Of a DNA stretch of 6,913 bases, positions 6,908 through 6,913 are shown one piece after another. The stretch's first letter is position 1; every line of letters begins with the position of its first letter. The notes below the pieces were generated by a model. The model was not told where the DNA came from. It made no database searches and saw only the letters and a program-made list of their open reading frames with translations. The DNA lies in the NCBI RefSeq assembly GCF_002027545.1, contig NZ_MXAN01000099.1:1-6913 (forward strand), given 5' to 3'. The position numbers were made by a program, and so were the translations under genes. Source of the stretch: Moraxella lacunata (GTDB lineage Bacteria; Pseudomonadota; Gammaproteobacteria; Pseudomonadales; Moraxellaceae).

Positions 6908-6913
6908 CAAAAG

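Overview
The window looks like ordinary chromosomal DNA from a gammaproteobacterium of the Moraxellaceae, most likely a Moraxella species. The basis is the moderate-to-low GC content, AT-rich intergenic regions, and protein sequences for PyrG and RimO that resemble Acinetobacter/Moraxella homologues as I remember them; no database search was possible. Genes are spaced as single transcription units with their own promoters and terminators, and there is no sign of a phage, transposon or CRISPR array.

Layout. Positions 56-1540 (minus strand) encode an AGCS-family sodium:alanine/glycine symporter. A divergent regulatory region of about 217 bases (1541-1757) separates it from pncA (1758-2372, plus strand), the nicotinamidase of NAD salvage. 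A tRNA-Leu gene with anticodon UAG follows (2467-2551), with its own promoter and intrinsic terminator. Next is rimO (2685-4214), the radical-SAM methylthiotransferase that modifies ribosomal protein S12; it has an unusual N-terminal extension of about 60 residues. An intergenic region of 276 bases with promoter-like repeats leads to a small exported PepSY-type protein (4491-4787). A region of 443 bases then holds a strong terminator, an operator-like promoter region, a decayed second copy of the PepSY gene's 3' end and a second terminator. Last is pyrG (5231-6865), CTP synthase, with a hairpin after it near the window edge.

How the genes relate. They do not form one pathway: amino-acid uptake, NAD salvage, tRNA, ribosome modification, a periplasmic small protein and CTP synthesis simply lie next to each other. 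The four long protein-coding genes and the tRNA are standard. I did not find a previously undescribed system.

The points most worth a second look are in the non-coding DNA: (1) a 41-base exact duplication of the PepSY gene's 3' end inside a broken reading frame, followed by its own terminator; (2) a terminator-shaped hairpin in the symporter's 5' leader, between its best promoter and its start codon; (3) two copies of an 11-base palindrome flanking a perfect -10 box upstream of the PepSY remnant; (4) a 21-base promoter-like repeat, 103 bases apart, upstream of the PepSY gene.
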